Source: a virus
Virus record (IMG/VR): IMGVR_UViG_3300020074_000097
Coordinates: 1 to 27,829 of that record
Reading direction: 5' to 3' (one strand)
DNA length: 27,829 bases
Part shown: in pieces, positions 1-9,045 of the stretch
How positions within the stretch are numbered: position 1 is the stretch's first letter
Layout of the letters: the number at the start of each line of letters is the position of its first letter
Notes under the pieces: generated by a model
The model's input: only the letters and a program-made list of their open reading frames with translations
Database searches by the model: none
Told to the model about the DNA's origin: nothing
Made by a program: the position numbers and the translations under genes

Positions 1-31
1 CCCCCCTTCCAAAATACTGCAGAAACAATAT

Positions 32-2188
32 ATGGCTAAATCTTACAGTAGAAGTGGTTTAAGGAGAGATAATAATTTTTCAGATCTATCAAATTCTGTT
101 GGTGGATTAAATAATTTATTAAATTCATTGGTTGATTTTCAAGGATCTACTTTTATAACACAAGATCTTGATGCAATACGAGGATTATATGCTTCTGGAG
201 TAACATCCACAACATACAGAGCTTTTGGTGGAAGTAGATATCAATTTACAAATTCAAACGGTGGGCTCTCAGAATATTTACCTAGAGTTACTTATCAAAA
301 TCGTTTAGATAAACTTAGAATTTTTTCTGGTGAACCCATTTTAAATGGAGGAAACGGACTAACTGCAAAATATTATAATAGTGATCAAGTTTTTGAAAAT
401 ACTTCCAATGTATTTTCTGGATCTCCATTCAAAATTGACAACTTTTGGGAAAGTGGAAATTTTCAATACACTGGAAAAATAACTCCAGAAGCAGTCAGTG
501 TTAATGGTGGTGTTGAATGGGAGGGATTTTTTGTTCCCACCTCAACAGGGACATATAATTTTAATGTATCAAGTTCTGCTTGTTTTACTGTTGATTTTGA
601 AACTCAAGGATATGTAAGTGGTGTTGGTACGTACACTGAAAGATCTCGGATTGGTATTACCACTACTTTTTCTGCATCTGGAAATGCTGGAACAAACATT
701 ATTACATTAACATCTGTATCTAATACACAATATATTGCAATTGGACAAAGTGTTTCTAATGCAAATATTACTACTGGATCTAAAGTTAAAGACTTTAATA
801 GATCCACTGGAGTCATTACACTGGAGCCTCCTACAGGAATATCTAATGCAGTTTCATCATTATTTACCAATCAAAATGTTACATTCTTTAAAACAATAGG
901 ACAAGATACATCCATCACATATTCAACTTATCCTCTCATTGAGGCTAGAAAATATAGAATAAAATTTAGATATTTTATTCCACAAAATATTGACGCTGTT
1001 GCAGTTACTAGAGCTATAACTTTTGGTTTAAGTGGGCCCGATATTTCTACTGGTACACTTCTTAGATATACTTATTTGTACTCTCTTGATTATGATTTTA
1101 GTGATGCATCAAAGGGCATTTTGAGTGATTTTTTAACTAATTCAATACTAACTGGCGGAGGAACAATTGGTAGTGGATCACTATCCTCTGGATATGTGAG
1201 AGTAAATTCTTCAAAAAAAATTGACGTTACGTATCAACCAAAAACTTCTGTACCTTCTATTACAAAATCATCAGTATCTTCAACTATTACATCTGGATCA
1301 GATATTATTTCTATTTCTGACACTAGTGGAATTCAAATTGGCAATTATGTTTTTGGATCTGGAATTCCAGATAATACTGTAGTTAAAGAAATAGTTATCA
1401 ATAGTTTTATTATAGTAAGTTCAAATGCAACATCATCTGCGACAACTGTATTAACTTTTATAGATCATCGTGGATTTGTTAAAAGAGTTGTAGGTAGCAG
1501 TAGTGGAACAACATTCACTTTAAGTAGTGGTGATACAAGTTTACTGAAAAGCGGAATGATTTTAATTGCTTCTGGAGCGAGTGCATACACAGGAATCATT
1601 ACTACCGGATCTTCATCCTCTCTAACTATTTCACCATCACAAACAATTGGTGCTGGATCAACTGCATATTTCTATCAATCTAGAGGATTAATTAACAATG
1701 GATTGGCTGAATATTGTTTACCAAGTCAAACTAAGTGTTTATTTGTTTCATCAAATACAAACTCTGGATCCACCGTAATTCCTGTTGTAGATACATCAGG
1801 TATCACTAATGGTTGGACAGTATTAGGATTCCAATTTGCTGCTAACACAACAGTGTCCTCCTTCACAGCAAATAGTATTACAATATCTATAGCTACAACT
1901 CGTAATTTAGTTGCCGGAGCAAACTTTACGGTTACTAGTGAATCTGGAGATCGTTCATTATGTTGTCCTCCTACTGATACTTCTCCTCCGTTTAATCCAA
2001 CTCTTGAGGGATTAGAAACTGTTGCTGCTGCACCAAGCTTAAGAGTTGATTCTGGAGATGTAAAATTTGATGCTTTGACTGCAACAGTATCTGCTGCGAA
2101 TATTGCAAATATAAGTTCAACAGACTCTTCTACTAAAAGAATACCAATTCAAACGCCATCTGGAACGTTTAATATTTTATGTTCTTAA
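32..2188 (+). CDS. PA14-domain virion adhesin, probable tail/fibre protein
   Basis: A probable virion surface protein of 718 residues that would bind host glycans. Residues 109-205 (GLTAKYYN, then VEWEGFFVPTSTGTYNF) and 293-345 (EARKYRIKFRYF) look like the two halves of one PA14 carbohydrate-binding domain. Between them lies a Ser/Thr/Gly-rich beta module (about 208-290). Related modules recur at about 410-475, 485-552 and 570-640 (pattern SGS..I.VSDTSGI..G). The N-terminus has NFSDLSN...LNNLL...DLDAIRG at residues 15-51, resembling the start of the leucine-rich-repeat gene at 3096-5501. No clear ribosome binding site precedes the ATG, and the frame is open to the window edge, so the true start may lie further upstream. 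It is one of two + strand genes here and overlaps the convergent gene's 3' end by 12 bases. PA14 is inferred from motif pattern; the receptor is unknown. Confidence 0.75.
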   Translation: MAKSYSRSGLRRDNNFSDLSNSVGGLNNLLNSLVDFQGSTFITQDLDAIRGLYASGVTSTTYRAFGGSRYQFTNSNGGLSEYLPRVTYQNRLDKLRIFSGEPILNGGNGLTAKYYNSDQVFENTSNVFSGSPFKIDNFWESGNFQYTGKITPEAVSVNGGVEWEGFFVPTSTGTYNFNVSSSACFTVDFETQGYVSGVGTYTERSRIGITTTFSASGNAGTNIITLTSVSNTQYIAIGQSVSNANITTGSKVKDFNRSTGVITLEPPTGISNAVSSLFTNQNVTFFKTIGQDTSITYSTYPLIEARKYRIKFRYFIPQNIDAVAVTRAITFGLSGPDISTGTLLRYTYLYSLDYDFSDASKGILSDFLTNSILTGGGTIGSGSLSSGYVRVNSSKKIDVTYQPKTSVPSITKSSVSSTITSGSDIISISDTSGIQIGNYVFGSGIPDNTVVKEIVINSFIIVSSNATSSATTVLTFIDHRGFVKRVVGSSSGTTFTLSSGDTSLLKSGMILIASGASAYTGIITTGSSSSLTISPSQTIGAGSTAYFYQSRGLINNGLAEYCLPSQTKCLFVSSNTNSGSTVIPVVDTSGITNGWTVLGFQFAANTTVSSFTANSITISIATTRNLVAGANFTVTSESGDRSLCCPPTDTSPPFNPTLEGLETVAAAPSLRVDSGDVKFDALTATVSAANIANISSTDSSTKRIPIQTPSGTFNILCS

Positions 2189-3094
2189 TAGTAAGAAGTA
2201 CGTTTCACCATTAATGACAACAGGTAATTTATGAGTAAAGGTCGTTGCTAAAATTGATCCTGCAGAAGTTGCAGTGAGTCCTTCTATTATAATATTATTA
2301 GCAAAATTAATTTCTCCTATTGATACCAAACTACTTGATGTGCTCAAAGCAGATCCAACTTGAGTCCATGGATTATTATCACTTGAGAAAGCTCTTGTTG
2401 TTCCTATAAAAATTCCTGGAGATTTTGAACTTGACAATCCTGTATCATTAGTATTTAATTTTGCTGGATCATTGATTATAAGAGTCCCTTCTATTTTTAT
2501 ATCGTTAGTTGTTGAAGTATCTTTAGTTGTTTTATACTTTCTTGTAATTTCAAATCTTGCACTTTCATTTGCGTCTAAAGTAGAAGTAAAAATATCATTT
2601 ACATTACTCCCACCAAAATAATTAAAATTGACTGTATCACTTATTTCTGGTTGGACAAAATTAAGAATATTTTCTTGATATACTGGATCTTTACGAATAA
2701 AAAGAAAATTTGCAGGAGATGCAGTTGTTACTACAATTGTATTAATTCCTATAGAGCTTGGTGTTGATGATAACTTAAATTTAGTTTCTGCATCAGAACT
2801 GCATACAAAATAATCTGTATTGACAAATAATGTAACTCCAGATCCAACTGTAATATTTGTGCTTACTCCAACTATATCGTCGTTAGTAAAAATAGATTCA
2901 TTTGTATCCCCAAAGAAAAAGAATCCATCATTTACGGAACTAAACGATACGGTAGATATGTTTCTAAGATTATTTTGTATAATTCTTAAGTCACCGGCGA
3001 TTCCAACTCCCGCTAAATTATTAATAGCGAGAGCATCATCAGTTGTTTCTTCAAAATTTAAATCTTTTCGGAATCCTTGATTTTGTCTTACCAT
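2177..3094 (-). CDS. Uncharacterised structural protein, 305 aa
   Basis: I do not recognise a family. The 305 residues are rich in Ser, Thr, Asn and Ile and look beta-structured, like neighbouring virion proteins. The N-terminus (NFEETTDDALAINNL at residues 13-27, then GDLRIIQNNL) resembles the N-terminal motif of the leucine-rich-repeat gene just upstream and of the PA14 gene, which suggests a shared attachment module. It starts one base after the stop of the leucine-rich-repeat gene (TAA A ATG), so it is probably co-transcribed and translationally coupled. It is the last gene of the leftward block; its 3' end overlaps the convergent PA14 gene by 12 bases. A tail-fibre or fibre-accessory role is inferred from position only. 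Confidence 0.6.
   Translation of the reverse strand: MVRQNQGFRKDLNFEETTDDALAINNLAGVGIAGDLRIIQNNLRNISTVSFSSVNDGFFFFGDTNESIFTNDDIVGVSTNITVGSGVTLFVNTDYFVCSSDAETKFKLSSTPSSIGINTIVVTTASPANFLFIRKDPVYQENILNFVQPEISDTVNFNYFGGSNVNDIFTSTLDANESARFEITRKYKTTKDTSTTNDIKIEGTLIINDPAKLNTNDTGLSSSKSPGIFIGTTRAFSSDNNPWTQVGSALSTSSSLVSIGEINFANNIIIEGLTATSAGSILATTFTHKLPVVINGETYFLLLRT
2182..2197. terminator. Weak hairpin at convergent gene ends
   Basis: TTCTTA-ATAG-TAAGAA is a perfect 6-bp inverted repeat with a 4-base loop, placed across the overlapping 3' ends of the two convergent genes. It could act as a bidirectional terminator, but it is AT-rich, short and lacks a clean U-tract, so this is a positional guess. Confidence 0.25.
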
Positions 3095-3095
3095 T

Positions 3096-5501
3096 TTATT
3101 CGTAGACTATTGTCCAACCTTTTGATTTTAAAAATAAAACTTTATCCAAAGCGTCTCCACTCGGAAGAGCATTAAAACGAAGATTTACTGTTACACCACC
3201 CCTGTTCACCGCAGTGTAATTTGAAAATAAATCATTGATAAGTGAATTCACCGCTTGTTGTGATAATTGATTTGAAGATAAATCAAGATATCGCAATTTA
3301 TAATTTGTAGTAAGTGATCCTGACGTATAATTAGTAAATTGATTATTATACAAAATCAGGTAGTATAAACTTGGGCATTCAGAAAAACTTGGAATAGTGC
3401 CTGATAGTAAATTATTATTTGCGTAAAAATAAGTTAAATTAGGAAGATTTTGAAATTTACTTAATGAAGTAAACTGATTATTATACAAATAAAGATATAC
3501 TAAGTTTGAAAGATTTTTAAAAGAAGGTATAGATCCACTAAATGAATTATAAGTTAAATCTACATAGTAAATATTTGGATTACTAGCAAAAGATGGAATG
3601 AGCCCAGTAAAATTATTGTAATGTAATACTAAGTAAGTTAAAGAAGGGCAAGTTAATAATGATGGTAAGGAGCCTGTCGTTCTTCCATAGGAAATGTACC
3701 ATAAGTAGTATAAATTTGGAGTAAAAGTAAAAGCATTTGGATGAATTGGGGTTGTAAGTAAATTACCAGATTGTAATAACATGTATTGAAGATTTTTACA
3801 AACTTCAAATGTTTTTTCTGGTATTACAAAAGAAGTGTCTCCGTTTGGATTACCACCTGTTAATGATGTATACCTAAGTTCAAGATAACTTAATGCTGGA
3901 TTAGTAAACTTTGGCATAGCTCCAGTCAATGGAGATGCATAAAAATACAAAGTACTCAATGATATACAATTATCAAATTTATAAGTCCCAGAACTATTAA
4001 AAATACTACCAATATTTCTGCAATAATGCCCATAAAAAGTTGTTAAGGATGTTTTATTATTTAAATCTGGACAAGGTAGTCCAGTGCTATGAATATCAAT
4101 ATATTGTATTTTATTATTTGCAGCAGATATTGAAAAAGTTGCATCAGTTAAGTAGTAATTTCCACTAAGTTGTAATGATATTAAATTTGTTAATTGTTTT
4201 ACATTTAAAAAACTTCCACTAGAAGAGCCAATAGATCTAAAATCATTATTATAAATGTAATATGTTTCACATGAATTTGTGACATTTGGAATGTATGCAT
4301 TAGGATCATCAGAATCTGGATGAAAATAAGCTCCTCCGCCTCGGTTTAAGTTTAGAGTAACTAGATTTGAAAATTTATTTGCAATTAAATTAATTGGAAT
4401 ACTACCATAAAACGTTCCACCGATTGTCAAATTTTTTAAATTACTTGGTATTTTATTAACTACATTTAAATTTAATTTTCTTTCTGATTCAGTTTCACTC
4501 AAATAAAGGGGATTTTGAACAAAATATAATTCTTGTAAATTGGGAGAAAATGTAGTTAAATTAGGTAAATTTCTTATGTTGTTGTAAGAAAAATTTAAAA
4601 TCTCTAAGTAAGAAAGTTTCGTCACAGGAAAATCAGTTATTCCTGCAGAGTTAATTGTTATTGTTTTTATGTAGTCTGGACTATAATAAAGTTGAATATA
4701 TCTTTCTCTAGAAGATGTAGATTTGAAATTAATTGTGGATGAAGTTGATCCTACATTTGTAAACTTTGAAAAATTATTTGAATTTGCAACTTCTACAATT
4801 TTCCAACTTGCAGCAGTATTGTTTAGTAATGAAGTAAGAGTGACAGTTGCAGTCAAATTTTTAAAAAATCCTGTAAAAATTAAAGGAATTCCTTTCATTG
4901 CATACAATACAACTGTTTGGCCGCCAATTGTACATGTTATCCTATCAGTCGGAAATTCTGAATCAAACTCTTTTGCTTGTGGTGTAATTGTTGTTTGTAA
5001 TCTCTTTTGTGATGCATTTGCAGCAGTACCAAACTGTAAAGATCCTCCCGATATGATTGATACTCTAGCTCCATAAGAAATTGGAACTGTAGCTCCTGTG
5101 CCTACAGAACTCCAAGCACTCACTCTTGATGTTGAAATATCAGCAATTTTAACTGTTGATGTGACAAAATCCACATAACGAAATCTAATTGCAGATCCAC
5201 TTAAAGATCCGTTTATTGTTAGATTTCCAAATAAAGATCCAAGAATAGAAGCCCGTGTGCTTAAAACACTAGTATATTTTGCTGCATCGGTGTAATATCT
5301 ATCTAATGTTTTATAAAGTGGTTGTCTTAGTCTGGAGAGACTAATCCAATCTCCTAGTGTGGCACTCGCAGCCGATCCTCTTATAACATCTAGATCTAAG
5401 GGCGGTAAATTTATTGCGTTTAATGCCTTTTTTTTATTTTCTACATCAGCGAAAGAACTTAAGACATTCAACCCAAATAATTTTGGATTTGATAAAGCCA
5501 T
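3096..5501 (-). CDS. Leucine-rich-repeat virion protein, putative receptor-binding
   Basis: An 801-residue protein whose C-terminal 500 or so residues (from about 290) are leucine-rich repeats. Units such as LSNLVYLYLYNNQFTSL and PNLTYFYANNNLLSGTIPSF follow LxxLxLxxNxLxG.IPxF, the form with an IP step best known from plant-type repeats. The end (VNLRFNALPSG, then LKSKGWTIVYE) resembles a common bacterial or phage repeat cap. Residues 1-80 form a non-repeat head with SFADVEN...ALNAI...DLDVIRG, shared in outline with the PA14 protein; residues 80-285 are beta-rich. Many repeat positions carry Tyr where Leu is usual. A NATAAATA late-promoter match lies 28 bases before the ATG. Leucine-rich repeats are protein- or glycan-binding scaffolds, so a host-recognition role is inferred. 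Confidence 0.8.
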   Translation of the reverse strand: MALSNPKLFGLNVLSSFADVENKKKALNAINLPPLDLDVIRGSAASATLGDWISLSRLRQPLYKTLDRYYTDAAKYTSVLSTRASILGSLFGNLTINGSLSGSAIRFRYVDFVTSTVKIADISTSRVSAWSSVGTGATVPISYGARVSIISGGSLQFGTAANASQKRLQTTITPQAKEFDSEFPTDRITCTIGGQTVVLYAMKGIPLIFTGFFKNLTATVTLTSLLNNTAASWKIVEVANSNNFSKFTNVGSTSSTINFKSTSSRERYIQLYYSPDYIKTITINSAGITDFPVTKLSYLEILNFSYNNIRNLPNLTTFSPNLQELYFVQNPLYLSETESERKLNLNVVNKIPSNLKNLTIGGTFYGSIPINLIANKFSNLVTLNLNRGGGAYFHPDSDDPNAYIPNVTNSCETYYIYNNDFRSIGSSSGSFLNVKQLTNLISLQLSGNYYLTDATFSISAANNKIQYIDIHSTGLPCPDLNNKTSLTTFYGHYCRNIGSIFNSSGTYKFDNCISLSTLYFYASPLTGAMPKFTNPALSYLELRYTSLTGGNPNGDTSFVIPEKTFEVCKNLQYMLLQSGNLLTTPIHPNAFTFTPNLYYLWYISYGRTTGSLPSLLTCPSLTYLVLHYNNFTGLIPSFASNPNIYYVDLTYNSFSGSIPSFKNLSNLVYLYLYNNQFTSLSKFQNLPNLTYFYANNNLLSGTIPSFSECPSLYYLILYNNQFTNYTSGSLTTNYKLRYLDLSSNQLSQQAVNSLINDLFSNYTAVNRGGVTVNLRFNALPSGDALDKVLFLKSKGWTIVYE

Positions 5502-5528
5502 GTTAACTTATACCGTTCCTATCAAGGA

Positions 5529-5536
5529 TATTTATT
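5529..5536 (-). promoter_or_regulatory. Putative T4-type late promoter (AATAAATA)
   Basis: AATAAATA on the minus strand matches the NATAAATA late-promoter core of T4-like cyanophages. It overlaps the stop codon of the upstream gene and lies 28 bases before the ATG of the leucine-rich-repeat gene. AGGA sits between promoter and start. Confidence 0.5.
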
Positions 5537-8500
5537 ATTGTTCTTTATAGTTTAGACTTATTTCAGTAAGTCCTGATCCAGCTCCATCTATTTTTCTGGC
5601 GGTGATAAATGTGGCTTCAATATTATTATTGTCTGGAGTAACTACATTTCTGTCAGGTCCAAATATTTTTTTCATGTCTATTGTTTCACTAGAATTTGAT
5701 CCAATATAAAAAGTATCTCTTACGGTGAAAGGTCTTAGAGTTTGTTGATTTTGATTATCAATCAAAGAAGAAGATAATCTGTCAACTTCTTTAAAATTTG
5801 TTGGAGCAGCCCCAAAAATGTCTGCGTTTCCGCTTGCATTTGTGATGGTACATTTATCATTTATATACCACCTTGGAGAGATTACTCGTTGAAATTGTCC
5901 TATAGTTTCTTTAACAGTTATATTATTAATCTGTGCATAATCTTTTAACTTGATAACAAGATAAAGCGGGAATGGATTAAAATTATATAATTTTGATTTG
6001 ATAAGTGTCTTTGCTGTTATTTGAACAGGACGCACTAAAACAGTGAAGTTTGATGATGGTGCATTTAGTGAACCTGAAACTTGAATGTATGAAAAAGTAC
6101 TATTTCCAGATCCAACATAACTACTAGTAACTCCAACAAATGTTTTATCAGTAATAATTGCAGTATTGCCAGCTCCGAGTAAAGCAACCTGCCCTCCGTT
6201 GAAATCTATGTTTGGAAAAGATCCTAAAACTTCTATCCAACGTCTTCCTTGAGGATCTGGAGTTGAATATCCAAAAGGATTTGGTTCATAATTATATTCA
6301 TTAACATTTTGAATTTTAGTAGGCGACAAAACTTCTAAAGTTAACTTGGAACAAATTCCACCAGATATTCCGGTAACCGATGGAATTCTATAATCTATTC
6401 CCATCAATAGTGGAGGATCTGGAGCTCCCCATGCCTCCCCAACTTCTACCCCTTCTTCATTAATAGATGCATAACTGTGTGAGTGTTGTGCAAACAGTAA
6501 AGTATCATTTGAAAGAATAGTTGTTGTTCCTGCTCCAGGAATAATAAATCCATTCAAAACACTTGGATTAGAAACATCAGGTTTTTTATCTGTAAATCCG
6601 ACTAAAAAATCTGCAAAGTGAGCATAAGAATCTCCTGCATTTGGATTTAAAAATTGAACTTCAATTTTTGAACCGGTAAATCCAAATTCTGAAGCTGCAA
6701 CTGCATTATAATTACTTAATCTGACTGGATATGGATATGTTGATCCAATGCCTATTGTAGTTGTTACACCAAGAACTCTATCATATACCAATGAATTTGG
6801 AATATTTCTATTAGATAAAGTGAATCCATAAGTTCCAGAAAATCCTTTAATTTGTGCAGTTTGAAAAGAATTACCAATACCTACAGGATTACTTACAGAA
6901 ACAATATAAGCATTATAAATTGAAGGAGCTATTAACTTTGCTCCTATATCATCACTTGTAAAGTAACTATTATTCAATGCATCTATTGAATTTGAAGATG
7001 AAAACTCAATATCAACATATCTACCGGACTCCGTTGTAGCTAATCCTGGAGTATATACGTAACCAAAATCTGGACAACCTTTACAAGTTACTACGTTTAC
7101 CTCAGTTAAACAATCTGTACTGACATTTACAGAAGTAGGTATAATTAATTTTTTATTTGTAATTGATTTTCCTTCTGAGTTTAGAATTTTTTCTTTAGGT
7201 TTAATTCCAATTAAAGATCTTACGCCACTTGAAGTGATTGTTTTACTTCCAGAACTTGTTGAATATATTGTAGAATTTCCCTCGTCCCCACCATCAATGT
7301 AATAAGAAGCACCATATTTGTATAAAAATTGTGGAGTTCGTATGTCTGCAGTATCAGTCACATTTAGTGAATACTTAAATCTAAAATAAGAATCTTGTAA
7401 ACATGGTTGAGAAAGAGAATTTTCAATAACTAATGTATGAATTACTACCCACCTTGCATCACCATTATCAGTTGGAATATATGCATAAAATCTAGCTCCA
7501 ATTGCACCATACCAACCAAATTCAATTTTATACATGGTAACTCTTTCAATATTCAAAAGATATCCAGAAGGTCCATTAGAATTTAATGGATCTCCATTAA
7601 ATTTATCTCTAGGTATATCAATTGTCCAATATTGTACGGAATCAAACGGATCTCCGCTTGATTGTTTAACTTGATCTGAAAGAGACAGTCCATTTCTTTC
7701 AAGAACACTTTTCTCTAATGGTACAGTGCTTCTTCTTACAATTGATAATTGGCCTGAAGCGACCTTAAATACAAATTGATCTGTAGGATTAGATATTCCC
7801 CATTCAATTTGAATTCCTGGTTGATTTTCTGCCGAAGATTTAAGTCCAAATGTAAATCCACTAATTCTACCAGGTTGATATCTAAAAACTCTTCTTGACT
7901 GTAAATATGCATATCTTTGGAATCCACTAGTATATCCAGGTCTTGTATTTCCAGAATTATATCCAGTAATAAAAGTAGAAATTTTTGTAAAAGTAAGTTT
8001 ATCCCCTGTTCCTGGAATTGTAATACCAACTGTAAGATCTCTCCATGTATCCGTCCATGTATCAATTTGAGCAAAAGCTATGTCTAAAGATACCTTATAG
8101 ACGACATCACCACCACTACCAACAACGGCAATTTCAGGAGAAAGAAAAAGATTTATCCAACTATCTCCATAACCTTGATTTTTGTAATAATTATACAATT
8201 CATTTCCTAATTGTATGAAATTTAAATATTTTTGAAATGTAGCTTGATCATACAAACCCAACTTCGCAAACTTTGGTCCAAATGGAAATGAATATGGGGT
8301 AGGAAAGGCTGCCAATCTAATCGCAGATTCTTGAGTTTCTTCAAATTGTTTAGCATTATATCTTTCTCCAAAAATTGCATTTTTTCTTTGATCCCAAGAT
8401 CCGAAACTATTTCCACTATTGAAAGAATAAAATTCAAATTCATCAGAATCTAGTCCATAAGAAGAAACATTAGAAAATAAACCTAATTGAACTTCTGCAC

Positions 8501-9041
8501 GATCTATACCTAATAAACTAGTGCTAACTTCACTAGATTCTGAAAATTGTTCTTCTATTTTCAAAACAGGATTATAATTAGCTTTAGATTCTTGGTTTCT
8601 TAAAACTAATATAATTTCTGTTTTTGGAGAAGTAGTATTTAGTGATCTATTTGAAATGTAAATTATCCCAACACCAATTCTTGATACTTGAGTTGCATCA
8701 GGTATTAAAGATCCTTTTACAATATCTCCAACAAAAATATTTGTAGTATTAATACCAATTTGATTTGTCAGTGGTTCAGAATATGTTGCTGTTGTTTGAG
8801 CTATACTTACATATTCTTTTTTTATAAACCCACTTGATTGAGTTGTAAATACTGTTGATGTTGCTCTTTCAGATGAACTATCTTGAATAAAATATTCATC
8901 AACTTCAACTATTAGTGGAGTTCCAAATTCATCAGTTAATAATTCACCATTGGCGATATTAAATAAAAATCTTTGAGATTTTGGAATAACTGATACTACA
9001 CGTTTATCATCTCCAATTTTTATATCTTTTCCGCCATTCAT
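5535..9041 (-). CDS. Large virion structural protein, paralogue of the upstream gene
   Basis: The frame is open from 9098, but I take the ATG at 9041: GGGAGG lies 12 bases before it and the upstream gene's stop (9046-9048) is then cleared by 4 bases, giving 1168 residues. It shares ordered blocks with the 1188-residue neighbour: SLLGIDRAEVQLGLF (about 176), FRYQPGRISGFTFGLKSS (about 386), TMYKIEFGWYGAIGA (about 502) followed by YIPTDNGDARWV, and KYGASYYIDGGDEG (about 576). The N-terminal 170 residues and the C-terminal half differ from the paralogue. A CxxC-type motif (VVTCKGCPDFGYVYTPG) follows the last shared block. Related large proteins are frequent in marine T4-like phages and are called virion structural proteins. 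A fibre or baseplate-appendage role is inferred. Confidence 0.75.
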   Translation of the reverse strand: MNGGKDIKIGDDKRVVSVIPKSQRFLFNIANGELLTDEFGTPLIVEVDEYFIQDSSSERATSTVFTTQSSGFIKKEYVSIAQTTATYSEPLTNQIGINTTNIFVGDIVKGSLIPDATQVSRIGVGIIYISNRSLNTTSPKTEIILVLRNQESKANYNPVLKIEEQFSESSEVSTSLLGIDRAEVQLGLFSNVSSYGLDSDEFEFYSFNSGNSFGSWDQRKNAIFGERYNAKQFEETQESAIRLAAFPTPYSFPFGPKFAKLGLYDQATFQKYLNFIQLGNELYNYYKNQGYGDSWINLFLSPEIAVVGSGGDVVYKVSLDIAFAQIDTWTDTWRDLTVGITIPGTGDKLTFTKISTFITGYNSGNTRPGYTSGFQRYAYLQSRRVFRYQPGRISGFTFGLKSSAENQPGIQIEWGISNPTDQFVFKVASGQLSIVRRSTVPLEKSVLERNGLSLSDQVKQSSGDPFDSVQYWTIDIPRDKFNGDPLNSNGPSGYLLNIERVTMYKIEFGWYGAIGARFYAYIPTDNGDARWVVIHTLVIENSLSQPCLQDSYFRFKYSLNVTDTADIRTPQFLYKYGASYYIDGGDEGNSTIYSTSSGSKTITSSGVRSLIGIKPKEKILNSEGKSITNKKLIIPTSVNVSTDCLTEVNVVTCKGCPDFGYVYTPGLATTESGRYVDIEFSSSNSIDALNNSYFTSDDIGAKLIAPSIYNAYIVSVSNPVGIGNSFQTAQIKGFSGTYGFTLSNRNIPNSLVYDRVLGVTTTIGIGSTYPYPVRLSNYNAVAASEFGFTGSKIEVQFLNPNAGDSYAHFADFLVGFTDKKPDVSNPSVLNGFIIPGAGTTTILSNDTLLFAQHSHSYASINEEGVEVGEAWGAPDPPLLMGIDYRIPSVTGISGGICSKLTLEVLSPTKIQNVNEYNYEPNPFGYSTPDPQGRRWIEVLGSFPNIDFNGGQVALLGAGNTAIITDKTFVGVTSSYVGSGNSTFSYIQVSGSLNAPSSNFTVLVRPVQITAKTLIKSKLYNFNPFPLYLVIKLKDYAQINNITVKETIGQFQRVISPRWYINDKCTITNASGNADIFGAAPTNFKEVDRLSSSLIDNQNQQTLRPFTVRDTFYIGSNSSETIDMKKIFGPDRNVVTPDNNNIEATFITARKIDGAGSGLTEISLNYKEQ

Positions 9042-9045
9042 GAAC

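Noticed and set aside
4723-5076. 117-residue + strand open frame inside the leucine-rich-repeat gene.
   Set aside because: It is antisense to a well-supported gene and shows no recognisable domain or start signal.
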